Virus record (IMG/VR): IMGVR_UViG_3300042673_001922
Location: 1-64,000 of that record
Length of the DNA: 64,000 nucleotides
From: a virus
Reading direction: 5' to 3' (one strand)
Below the pieces are notes generated by a model. The model searched no databases. It worked only from the letters and a program-made list of their open reading frames with translations, and had not been told where the DNA came from. The position numbers and the translations under genes are program-made. Each line of letters begins with the position of its first letter. Positions within the stretch are counted from its first letter, which is position 1. Positions 8,739 to 17,600 of this stretch are shown here, one piece after another.

Positions 8739-9491
8739 ATGGCACAAAACGCATTTGGTTTTCCACTTCCTTCAATTAACGAAGTGTCAATAGACAGGGC
8801 TTTTGGTGCCCCTTTACAAGCTGCTGGAAATCTAAGTTATTTAGAATTCATATCTATAGTTAAATTGTTGTGGGAAAATTTACATCCAGATATTCCAATA
8901 GTTCCAACTCAACCAGCACAATACTCCACTTATCCATGTGTTGTTTATGGCCTTGAGTTAAGGAAGGCACATACTACGGAGCCAAAACCAAGAAGTAGAA
9001 ATGTAGTCGAAAAAGATATAATGGTCTTTGGTCAAAGATTTCAAAATGTTGTTTCTTTTACTGTTACCACTAAAATGATGGGTGGGGCATCAAGGTCATC
9101 GGACTCTAATACTTTGGCTTCCAGATATGATGGAGCTGATGTTGCAGATTCGATAGCTGAAATATTTGAAGACTTTATGCTTGAGTATACTCCTGTTTTT
9201 AAAAGATTAGGAGCTTCAGAATTTGTATATGCTAGAAGATTAGCTGATTCAGAAGAAAATAAAGGAAATACTGATATAGTTAAAAGAACAATTACGTATA
9301 TGTTAACTACGGAAAAGTTATTAGTTACATCAGTTGCTCAGATAGAACAAATAGCTATAGACATTAGAACATATATGGCTTATGAAAAAGAACTAGTTAT
9401 AGAAAATACTGAAAAATCTACTCCAGACTTTACTGGAACAGAAGTGAATATTAGAGACTTGTATCAAACAGCTACTCCAGATTTTAATTGA
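8739..9491 (+). CDS. Tail terminator/completion candidate
   Basis: 250 residues, ATG 8739 one base after the preceding stop region. SYLEFISIVKLLWENLHPDIPIVPTQPAQYSTYPCVVYGLELR resembles small tail-terminator proteins that act on a minor-tail end ring (about 130-200 residues), with the middle VVSFTVTTKMM strand and a helical ADSIAEIFEDFMLEY. The C-terminus contains two (S/A)TPDF motifs (STPDFTG and TATPDFN). Position between the two sheath-like genes supports a role at the top of the tail. The specific function is inferred. Confidence 0.5.
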   Translation: MAQNAFGFPLPSINEVSIDRAFGAPLQAAGNLSYLEFISIVKLLWENLHPDIPIVPTQPAQYSTYPCVVYGLELRKAHTTEPKPRSRNVVEKDIMVFGQRFQNVVSFTVTTKMMGGASRSSDSNTLASRYDGADVADSIAEIFEDFMLEYTPVFKRLGASEFVYARRLADSEENKGNTDIVKRTITYMLTTEKLLVTSVAQIEQIAIDIRTYMAYEKELVIENTEKSTPDFTGTEVNIRDLYQTATPDFN

Positions 9492-9513
9492 GGTTGTTTT
9501 CATATGTTCTTTG

Positions 9514-9523
9514 TTACTATACA
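9514..9523 (+). promoter_or_regulatory. Candidate late promoter element TTACTATACA
   Basis: One base different from the element at 5357 and 63499, in the 75-base gap before the major sheath gene, 44 bases upstream of its ATG. It is followed by GGAGG at 9551, a strong ribosome site, consistent with high expression. Confidence 0.45.
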
Positions 9524-9566
9524 TTAGGACTAGACCTAAACTCGCTAATCGGAGGTTTAAAATTCA

Positions 9567-10853
9567 ATGGCTCTACCAGGTGTAAAAACAATAGTAAAAG
9601 ATCGCTTTTATAGCATCTCAAGACAGGATACTCCTGTCGGCCCAAGAATATGCGTTATTGGCACACGCACTACAGCTGATGGCACAGGAAATGTTGCCGA
9701 CCTTGACGTAGTTCAGGTTACCAAGGAATCAGATGTTATTACTGCTTTTGGTGAAGGTTCACAACTTCACAAAAGTTACAAAGAACTAGTTTCTGCTGGT
9801 GCAGATAGAATCTTTATGGTTCCACTACCAAGCAATACGGTTTATAATCATACTACTGGCGCTTTAACTTCTGGTGGAATTGATATTTTCGATGACGCTT
9901 TTGCAGCAGCAGAGGTATCAATGCCAGACCTAGTTATTCCTTACGGAAGAGGTGGAACACCTTCAGACTGGCAGTCTCCAGCAACCCCAAGTGATGACGT
10001 TGAGTATGGCTTCCATGCTGACAATACGACTGTGGTTGCAAACAACTGGGCTTATAAAGTTGCTACTAAAATAAAAGCCATTAGCGAGAATACAAATCCA
10101 TGTATAGCAGTAATGGGCATTAGACCATACATCGGCACTGGCGCAACTCCTGCTACGGCAGAAGTAATGACTCCTGCCAATGTGTCTAGTCACATGAGTC
10201 TCACTAACCTTCCATCAAGAGATGCAGTTAGTGGTTCTGAATATGTTTGGGGCAATATTGGTAGATATGTAATTTTAGTCGCTGCAGAAGTTAAGCCAGT
10301 TAACTATTCTTCAGCAAATATTGCAGATTTTGGTTATGCAAATGGAGCAACTACACTTGCTGCTTCGTTGAGCAGAATGGCTTCTTATATTAGCCCTGTA
10401 AATAAAACAGTCTTCAACGTAACTAGACTTCGCTACAACCCAACTAGAACACAGTTGTCAAATGAAAATTCAACTGGAGCAGTAGACAAGGGCCTTAATG
10501 CAATTGTTCTTAACTTTAATAAAGTTCCAGTTTTTGCAGAAGGTGTAACTTTTGCACCATCGGTATCTGACTACACAAGAATCTCTACTTCAAGAATTAT
10601 TAATGAAGCATCTCTTGTCGTTCGTCAGGTATGCCAGAAGTTTGTTGGTGAAGCTTCAACAATGCAGGTTCGCAATTCAATGGAGACGGCAATTACTTCA
10701 GGTCTTCGTGGAATGCAGCAACTTGGCGCTCTCTTGGATAGCGACTTTACAGTTAGCTATATCCCAGCAGAAAACAAGGCACTAGTTGACCTTGTTGTAA
10801 CACCGGCTTTCGAACTCAAGTCAATTGAGATTTCGATAGCAGTTAACCTTTAA
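9567..10853 (+). CDS. Major tail sheath protein
   Basis: 428 residues. The N-terminal ALPGVKTIVKDRFYSIS and PRICVIGTRT, the core YKELVSAGADRIFMVPLP and DLVIPYGRGG, and the C-terminal DYTRISTSRIINEASLVVRQVC plus SIEISIAVNL are typical of contractile phage sheath proteins, which stack as hexameric rings around the tube and contract on infection. GGAGG at 9551 gives a strong ribosome site with spacing of about 11 bases, and codon use is richer in C-ending codons (CGC, CGT, TTC, AAC) than in neighbours, as expected for an abundant protein. A promoter candidate lies upstream. No in-frame CGG is present. Confidence 0.82.
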   Translation: MALPGVKTIVKDRFYSISRQDTPVGPRICVIGTRTTADGTGNVADLDVVQVTKESDVITAFGEGSQLHKSYKELVSAGADRIFMVPLPSNTVYNHTTGALTSGGIDIFDDAFAAAEVSMPDLVIPYGRGGTPSDWQSPATPSDDVEYGFHADNTTVVANNWAYKVATKIKAISENTNPCIAVMGIRPYIGTGATPATAEVMTPANVSSHMSLTNLPSRDAVSGSEYVWGNIGRYVILVAAEVKPVNYSSANIADFGYANGATTLAASLSRMASYISPVNKTVFNVTRLRYNPTRTQLSNENSTGAVDKGLNAIVLNFNKVPVFAEGVTFAPSVSDYTRISTSRIINEASLVVRQVCQKFVGEASTMQVRNSMETAITSGLRGMQQLGALLDSDFTVSYIPAENKALVDLVVTPAFELKSIEISIAVNL

Positions 10854-10876
10854 TAATTAGATAGGAGGGTACACAG

Positions 10877-11566
10877 ATGCCTGGAGGCGAGTACTACGAT
10901 TCACCGGTTAATAAATACCTTAACACTTACACCACCTTCTCTGGTGCAGATATAGTTGCTACTTTCGGCGGCAAAGAGATTGGTGCACTTTCGGGTATTA
11001 CATTCTCAGTCACAAGAGAAAAAGCACCTATTTACACAATGGGTTCACCAAACCCAAGATCATTCTCAAGAGGAAAAAGAGGCATTGCTGGCTCTTTAAT
11101 CTTCACTGTTTTTGATCGCCCAGCTCTATACCAAATGCTTGAAACACATCACGGTACTTCTCAGGAAATGAGATACTGGACAAGATCAAGCAACACACTT
11201 CCTGGTGATCCAAATCACAGAAGAGGAATTGCAGAGCATGACGATCAGGCCAGAGATGTTGTCAGCAAAGTTCCATATTACGCAGACCAAATCCCACCAT
11301 TTGATATCACAGTCACCTTTGTCAACGAATATGGCCAAGGCGCAGTAAGATCAATCTACGGTGTAGAGCTTTTGAATGAAGGCTCAGGGGCTTCAATGGA
11401 TGACATCGTCATTGAAGAAACCATGACCTACGTTGCCCGTGAAATCGGACCAATGTATACCATTTCAAACAGTCAGCTTACAAGATTTGGCGGAAGCCTT
11501 TCTGATATAATTTCAAAAGATGCTGTAACTTCCAGCGGTCTTAATTCTGAAATTATCAGACCTTAA
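10877..11566 (+). CDS. Major tail tube-like protein
   Basis: 229 residues, directly after the sheath gene with ribosome site AGGAGGG at 10863. The hallmark is ITFSVTREKAPIYTMGSP followed by RGKRGIAGSLIFTVFDR, shared with the next two genes, and a terminal domain PPFDITVTFVNEYG. Tube proteins form the inner tail channel below the sheath, and gene order sheath then tube is standard. C-ending codons and CGC/CGT arginine codons again suggest high expression. It is followed by a strong rho-independent terminator, so this is the likely end of the abundant sheath-tube transcript. Confidence 0.72.
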   Translation: MPGGEYYDSPVNKYLNTYTTFSGADIVATFGGKEIGALSGITFSVTREKAPIYTMGSPNPRSFSRGKRGIAGSLIFTVFDRPALYQMLETHHGTSQEMRYWTRSSNTLPGDPNHRRGIAEHDDQARDVVSKVPYYADQIPPFDITVTFVNEYGQGAVRSIYGVELLNEGSGASMDDIVIEETMTYVAREIGPMYTISNSQLTRFGGSLSDIISKDAVTSSGLNSEIIRP

Positions 11567-11584
11567 TATTTAAAAACGTTAATT

Positions 11585-11628
11585 AAAAGCGTGGAGGATG
11601 ACTTTGTTGTCCTCCACGTTTTTATTTT
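11585..11628 (+). terminator. Rho-independent terminator after tube gene
   Basis: CGTGGAGGA (11590-11598), an 11-base loop, then TCCTCCACG (11610-11618) form a perfect nine base pair stem, followed by TTTTTATTTT. The flanking AAAA on the left pairs with the T tract, so it may work in both directions. It lies 20 bases past the tube stop and just before the next tube-like gene. Confidence 0.9.
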
Positions 11629-11637
11629 AGGAGTAAC

Positions 11638-12366
11638 ATGTATAAAGACATTGAACAGTTAAAGATACAAAAAAGACAACTTTTAGATTACACTAATCAA
11701 GTAGAATCTACCAGGAGAGAAAAAGGTTTACCTGATCCATTCTCCAATATGTCTTTTGCTGGAGTCGACATCCAGGCAACAATGGTATTACCAAAAATTG
11801 GAGCCAATACATCAAGTGATGATGGAGATTTTATTGAACTTGCAGAGTTGCAAACAATATCATATTCTATACACAGAGAAAACAGTCCAGTAAGAACCTT
11901 GGGTCATGTGAATCCAAGAGGATTTGTAAAAGGATCAAGAACAATAGCTGGATCTTTGATCTTTACAGTATTCAACGAATATGCTTTCTATAGAATTAAA
12001 CAGTTCCAAAGAGCTATTGCAGAAAATAATTACTCGCCATTGGCAGACATGCTTCCGCCTTTTGATGTTGTGTTAACTTTTTTTAATGAATATGGCTTAG
12101 CTGCTAAAATGAAACTATTCGGAATTACTATAGTAGACGAAGGTCAAACAATGTCTATAGATGACTTAATTACGGAACAGACATATACTTACATGGCAAG
12201 AGGAATACAGCCACTAATGCACCTTGATGCAACTGAGTCTAGGAATTTGTATTCTGATAATAAAGACGGTAGGGAAAGACAGGCTTATGATCTTCAGGGG
12301 TCTACTAATTTTTTTGGTGATAGAATAGAACTATACAAAAATTTTATTAACACAAGGATTCAATAA
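11638..12366 (+). CDS. Tail tube-like paralogue 2
   Basis: 242 residues. It shares with the major tube protein the core ISYSIHRENSPVRTLGHVN, KGSRTIAGSLIFTVFNEYA, PPFDVVLTFFNEYG and IDDLITEQTYTYMARGI. The N-terminal ~45 residues and the C-terminal ~45 residues differ. It lies after the terminator, so it is presumably expressed less than the major tube protein; it may cap the tube or connect it to the baseplate. The start ATG 11638 follows TTAGGAGTAAC, a good ribosome site. The stop overlaps the next ATG by one base. Confidence 0.65.
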   Translation: MYKDIEQLKIQKRQLLDYTNQVESTRREKGLPDPFSNMSFAGVDIQATMVLPKIGANTSSDDGDFIELAELQTISYSIHRENSPVRTLGHVNPRGFVKGSRTIAGSLIFTVFNEYAFYRIKQFQRAIAENNYSPLADMLPPFDVVLTFFNEYGLAAKMKLFGITIVDEGQTMSIDDLITEQTYTYMARGIQPLMHLDATESRNLYSDNKDGRERQAYDLQGSTNFFGDRIELYKNFINTRIQ

Positions 12367-13415
12367 TGGCAGAAAGATCTACCCAAAGAAACCCATATAG
12401 GCCCTTCACTGCCTATATGCCTAATAACTTAAAAACTGGAGATAAAGACGGAAGAGATTTCTTTGACCCGTTAAATAAAGCCATAGATCTAGAGTGGGGC
12501 GGAACAAGAGAAGATCAAAAATTTAATAATTATTATGATTATTTTTTCTCTGGTGAAGATGTAAAAGTTTATATTGATGGACTGTTTGATGATTCAGATG
12601 AAATGGATATTGCAGCTCTAGGATATGTCGTAAAACAAGAGAAGCAACCGTTATATGGCTTTTGGTCATATAACTATGATGCAATGATGCTTGGAACTAG
12701 ACTGATCACTGGTGAGCTATCTATATACTCTAGATATCCTAGAAGAATGACTGAGATGCTAGAAAAAGCTGCTAAGGTAAGAACCGAAAGCTCTAGTGCA
12801 AATCCTTCTAGATCTGTAATTTCTACTCTTGGGGTCGATGCTGCAAGAAAAGATGATGAACTAAATATTGAAAAATATTGGCTTAACTCTGAATTAGATA
12901 GAATAACTGCAGATCCAATGATGAATACATTGGTCGACATGGCTGATCCAAATCACAATATCTTTAGTGCTCATCCACCATTTAACTTAGTAATATTTTA
13001 TGGAATAGAAGAAAGTGGAATAACAAATTCTTCTATTGTTACTTATGATTCTAGCAATGAAATTAATAGACAATTAAATTCAGATAGAATTATGGCAACA
13101 GATACCAATGAAAGAAAAACTTTCACCAGTATAAATAGTCCTATGAGAATTGTTTTACAAAATGTAAACTTAGTTGCCATGTCCACATCATACACAAGTG
13201 GAGGTCAGCCATTGGTTGAAAATTACCAATTTATTGCAAGAGACTTCTATTTTACAAGTGCAAAAATTGGAGACAAGCCCCTCGCCCAGCAGAGAGCAAC
13301 AGTGCCTAGCAACTCTGAATCAGAGCAAGCTAAATCTAGTGGTAAAGCTACCACTAAGACTGAAACAATTACGACTGGAACCAAAAGCGCTTCTCGCATT
13401 GCTTCTGAGTTATAA
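12366..13415 (+). CDS. Tail tube-like paralogue 3 (divergent)
   Basis: 349 residues. The tube core is recognisable but divergent: LGYVVKQEKQPLYGFWSYN, GTRLITGELSIYSRYPRRM, HPPFNLVIFYGIEESG and ENYQFIARDFYF. Extra segments are inserted between the strands, and the tail is Ser/Thr/Lys-rich (KATTKTETITTGTKSA). It is probably a tube-initiator or tube-baseplate adaptor, as in phages where diverged tube-fold copies cap the tube. It begins at ATG 12366 inside the TAATG of the preceding gene. The following 80-base gap is AT-rich and shows no clear promoter or terminator. Confidence 0.55.
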   Translation: MAERSTQRNPYRPFTAYMPNNLKTGDKDGRDFFDPLNKAIDLEWGGTREDQKFNNYYDYFFSGEDVKVYIDGLFDDSDEMDIAALGYVVKQEKQPLYGFWSYNYDAMMLGTRLITGELSIYSRYPRRMTEMLEKAAKVRTESSSANPSRSVISTLGVDAARKDDELNIEKYWLNSELDRITADPMMNTLVDMADPNHNIFSAHPPFNLVIFYGIEESGITNSSIVTYDSSNEINRQLNSDRIMATDTNERKTFTSINSPMRIVLQNVNLVAMSTSYTSGGQPLVENYQFIARDFYFTSAKIGDKPLAQQRATVPSNSESEQAKSSGKATTKTETITTGTKSASRIASEL

Positions 13416-13495
13416 TAAAATATTATTTATTTTGTTTATGTTTTAAATTATGATATATTGTATATTGACAAGTCCATGCGCAAAAGGAGTAACTA

Positions 13496-14029
13496 ATGTC
13501 AAATGAAAAAAAGGTAGTTATCACTACAGATGAGGCTACGAGAGATGAATACGGTTTTGATGATTACAAGATCATGTCTACTGAAGATGCAGATCAAGAG
13601 TATGTAGGCGAAAATGTAACAGAAGAATCTAATGACGATAATGCTTCGATGAAAGTCGAAGACTTAGATGATAATGAAGAGATATGGGAAGGCGGACCCA
13701 ATGCTGGTCAGATCAAGAATTGGAAAAGCCTTCATGGAGATGTATACGTAACTTCAATCACATATGATAAACATATTGTATGGAGAACTCTTACAAGAAA
13801 TGAATACAAGCAGCTAGTAAAAAAGATGGAGCAGCTTGTTCAAGCTGGTCAGCTTTCTTCAGCAGAAGCCAACCTTTGGAACGAAGAAGCCATTACCGAA
13901 ATATGCTTGTTATTCCCAGCCTATGACAGAATGGCTCTCTCAAATGAAATGGCAGGTTTGCCATCTCTTCTTTCTCAAGAAATCTTAGAAGCATCAGGCT
14001 TCGTTGCTCTTGAGGTTCGTCAGTTATAA
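13496..14029 (+). CDS. Tail assembly chaperone candidate 1
   Basis: 177 residues with a strongly acidic N-terminal ~75 residues and a helical C-terminal half. Its C-terminal LLSQEILEASGF reappears as SLSQEILDASGF in the next gene, after a similar stretch (CLLFPAYDRMAL versus TLVYPDLKALDR), so the two are related. Two chaperone-type proteins directly before the tape-measure gene is the classical arrangement (lambda G and GT, T4-like equivalents). The start ATG follows AAAGGAG. There is no overlap or slippery sequence with the next gene, unlike the usual G/GT frameshift. Confidence 0.55.
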   Translation: MSNEKKVVITTDEATRDEYGFDDYKIMSTEDADQEYVGENVTEESNDDNASMKVEDLDDNEEIWEGGPNAGQIKNWKSLHGDVYVTSITYDKHIVWRTLTRNEYKQLVKKMEQLVQAGQLSSAEANLWNEEAITEICLLFPAYDRMALSNEMAGLPSLLSQEILEASGFVALEVRQL

Positions 14030-14659
14030 ATGATAGATCCTGAAGTTCTCATAGAACTTAAGCAGAAGTATGGTCCCCTTTTTGCAATTAGCATTAAGGG
14101 GATCGACCTGCTTTTCAGGGAGCTAACATTTAAAGAGTTCGATGACATAATAAAAATTCAAGATGGTGGATATTTTTCTTCAGCGGATTCAGAAGATAAA
14201 ATTTTAGAGGCAACTCTTGTTTACCCAGATCTAAAAGCTCTTGATAGAATTCCAGCTGGCGCAGTATCAAGTCTTTCTCAAGAAATATTAGATGCATCTG
14301 GCTTTGCCTCAGCTAAAACAGCTAAAAGAATCTTAGACGAAAAAAGATCTAATGCTGGCGAAGTAAGAACTTTAATGAAAGCTTTTGTTCTAGCTACTAT
14401 ACATTCATACTCTCCAGAAGATCTGGATAATATGACTTTTTCTCAGTTAGCAGATAAAGTCGCTTTAGCAGAAAAAATTATAGAAGTAACTCAGACAATG
14501 AATGGAATCCAGCCATCAGATATGAGGCTTGATCTGATAGATCCAGAAGAAGAAGCTGAAAGAGAAAAACAAAAAGCAGCAAATTACAATTCTTTAAAGA
14601 AACAAGGCGAAGCTGTTTACGAAGATCCTGTGGCGAAAAAATTATGGGGATCAATTTAA
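14030..14659 (+). CDS. Tail assembly chaperone candidate 2
   Basis: 209 residues, ATG directly abutting the previous TAA. Nearly all helix by residue pattern, with LLFRELTFKEFDDIIKIQD near the start, the shared SLSQEILDASGF motif at about residue 87, and a charged C-terminus (EEEAEREKQKAANYNSLKK). Position before the tape-measure-like gene and relation to its neighbour suggest a chaperone that coats the tape measure before tube polymerisation. This is inference from order and paralogy. Confidence 0.52.
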   Translation: MIDPEVLIELKQKYGPLFAISIKGIDLLFRELTFKEFDDIIKIQDGGYFSSADSEDKILEATLVYPDLKALDRIPAGAVSSLSQEILDASGFASAKTAKRILDEKRSNAGEVRTLMKAFVLATIHSYSPEDLDNMTFSQLADKVALAEKIIEVTQTMNGIQPSDMRLDLIDPEEEAEREKQKAANYNSLKKQGEAVYEDPVAKKLWGSI

Positions 14660-14672
14660 TCAGGAGGATTAA

Positions 14673-17600
14673 ATGTTTAGGGACAAAGGACCTATTCAAA
14701 ATATAGGATACGGCGTCTCATCAAGAGACATGCCTTCCAAAGAAGGGGAAACAGAAACTCCTAGTCCTAATTCTGGTTATATAGCAAAAGCTTTAGATCA
14801 ACACCCAATAATGAGATTCTTGGGAGCAGCAGCAACTACGATGGTTGCTACTACAATAGCCTCAAGAGTATCAAGAGGGGCTGGACTTAGACTTGGTCAA
14901 TCTCTGCAGTCAGCTTCAGATAAAGCTGTAGGGGCAGGAAGAACTAATGCCACTTCAACAAGGCTTGTTAAATCTGTTAGGGATCTACGTGAAGCTTTTG
15001 ATGAGCTAGGTGGGGTATCTAGAACTATAGATGGCGTTGATGACCCGTATTCAAAAGTAGTTCATGAAGTAGATGGAAAACTTACTACTGGTTATGACCC
15101 TAAGCTTTCTGGAAGATACTTTAGAAGACCAATAAGCGCAGATGGCAGAAGAACAACTGCCAGGGGAAGAACTTCTGAGTCAGCTGAAGTATGGACGCTC
15201 AGAGATGACATACAGACCAGAATGGTTAGTCTAGCAAGAAGACTACCATACGAACTTCCAGCAATGTATGCTACTCAGAGGGCTGTAATAGATCCTTTAT
15301 TTGGCGAAGATCAAGACAAACCAAGACTTAAGTGGTACAACCCAGCAGACGTAATAACAGATTTTGTTAAGCAGTCAACAATAAACCTAACAACAATGAT
15401 GCTGCCCTTTGAGGCAATAGGTGCTGCTGGTGCTGCTGGTAGAAGTTCTTTAACGACTTTTGCTGCTTCAATGGAAGACCTCAGGGCTCTATCCCCACTG
15501 CAAAGAAAAGCTGCAAATACAGCAATTGATCTAAAGTCCCTACTTGCAGAAGTTGGACAAGATATATCCAACATAACAGGTAAGGCACTAAAGCTATCCT
15601 CACAAACATCTGGAGCTTTTGCTGCTGGTATTGGAGAAGTAAAAAATTCACAACCAGAATTTGTTCAAGCTCTAAAGGCAGCTAGACATGGTGCTTCAGT
15701 AGCAGCTCAAGAAGCATATAATAAAAATCCAAAAAATAGACTAAAAATTCATACAGCAAGAGCTAAAGGTTTTTTTACTGGAGAATCAGATGATGGACTT
15801 GGCATTCTCGATACAATGCCAGGTTTTAAGGGTTTTAGATCTGGATCAGTAGTAGCAAAAAATCAATTTAAAGCTCTAGGAGTTGCTCATGATGTTGTAT
15901 CTGGCAGGCTTTCGGAACAGGCTGCACTTGGTCAAATAGTTCAAAAGTTTGGATATTCTTCTAGAGGGGCCCTTGATGACGCTTTATCTAATAACGCTCT
16001 AAATTTAAAACTTAGAGGGTTAGATGCTACTAGCGCAGAAAGCCTTTTGCAAAAGTCTATTAATGCTGTTCAATCACAACATTCAAGTAAGTTAAGCAAG
16101 CTTGCACAAAGTTACCACACTCTAGGTAGGGGTGGCCCAGGGGACTTAACAACTGGAGGCTATTCAAATGAAGCCTTTAGGGGAAGCGATTTTTACAAAG
16201 GCCAATTAGAGGATGAATATAAAAATCAATTAGCTAGACATTTAATTAAAGAAAAAGGAGTAAACGAAACTCTTGCGGATAGATTTGTTGCCAACATAAG
16301 CATCAATACACTGCCTTCAAGAAGAAATGTTTCTAATATCACGAATAGAATAACACTAGGTAGAAAATCTACATTCACCGATGATGCAGTAGATGGCGGA
16401 GATTCAGCTTCTAGTTTCTTTGATGATATTTTAGAAAAGTTTAGAACTGTTAAGGGTGGAAGAGATTTTCAAGAAGCATTAGGAAGCCGGAAATGCTTTA
16501 GCTGACTCTATAAGAGAAATAGATTCTATGTTTCTTAGTGAGGAGTTTAGAAAGAGCCTAACGCAGAAAATAGCATCTAATTGGAATCAAGTTAGATCTA
16601 GCTATTTACCCCAAGCTGCATCTCAAACCTTAAAACCATCTAAGCAAAATTATCTTGATTTTATTGGAAATATTTCTGAAGGAAAACAATCTTTTCTTAC
16701 TAGAAAAACTGCACAAACTCTTGGGATCAAATTAACTGACTCAACCGGTAAGTCAATATCAACAAGCGTACTAAGATCCGACATCGCCAAAAAAGGAATA
16801 GACCCAACTGACTTTGGGTACATGAGAGATTTTCTTCTCAATCAAAGAAAATTGTCAACAGGATTCTTTGGTGGTCAATCTAATATTCTTGGACTAAGGC
16901 CAGTATTAGTTGATGATGCTCTTGAAAGAGGAGTTTTTAAATATCTTCCAGAAGAGCAACAAGCTTCAATTAGACAAATAGCTTCTGCTCAAGCAGCATT
17001 TGATCCAGTAACTGGGGGTCTTGGTTCGGCCACTCAAACAATGGGTCAAAGTGCAATTAGAGGAATGTATAAAACTAGGTCTGGAGAAATACTAGATTTT
17101 ACGCAAGTTGCCAATGTTTTAACTAGGGCAAAAGATTTTATAGCTTCTGATTTTAAAATACCTATTGTTGGATTTAACCCAGCTGACATGCTAGGTGCGA
17201 GATCTCTTGCTGATGCAAGAAATTCTCCAATGCTGCAGTATGTAAGCTCAAGATCAGTTCAGCCATTTGTCCCTCAGGGCCAATCTAGGCCAGACTTTTT
17301 TCTCTTAAATAAGAACAAAGGAACAAGAGGAACTCTTACAGAATTTGGTGGAGCTTTTGGTGATAGAAGAATAAAAGACTTAGCTGGTCTTTATAGGCCA
17401 ATTCCTTCTTCTAGTACGGAAATATTTAGCCGTGAAGCTAGAAATGCAACAGGGATGACTGGTGAAAGAGTTGATGAAGTCGGTGGTCAAGTAAGCAAAT
17501 TTTCTAGGTTTAAAAAAGCATTTGATATAGATGCGGAACAACCTAACTCTTTATTTAGGCTTGGTAGAAGATTTAGAGATAGAGCTTCTGACATTAACAA

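Noticed and set aside
13416-13495. Promoter in the gap before the chaperone genes
   Set aside because: AT-rich with a TTGACA-like TTGACAAG at about 13465, but no matching -10 at correct spacing and no TTACTATA element.
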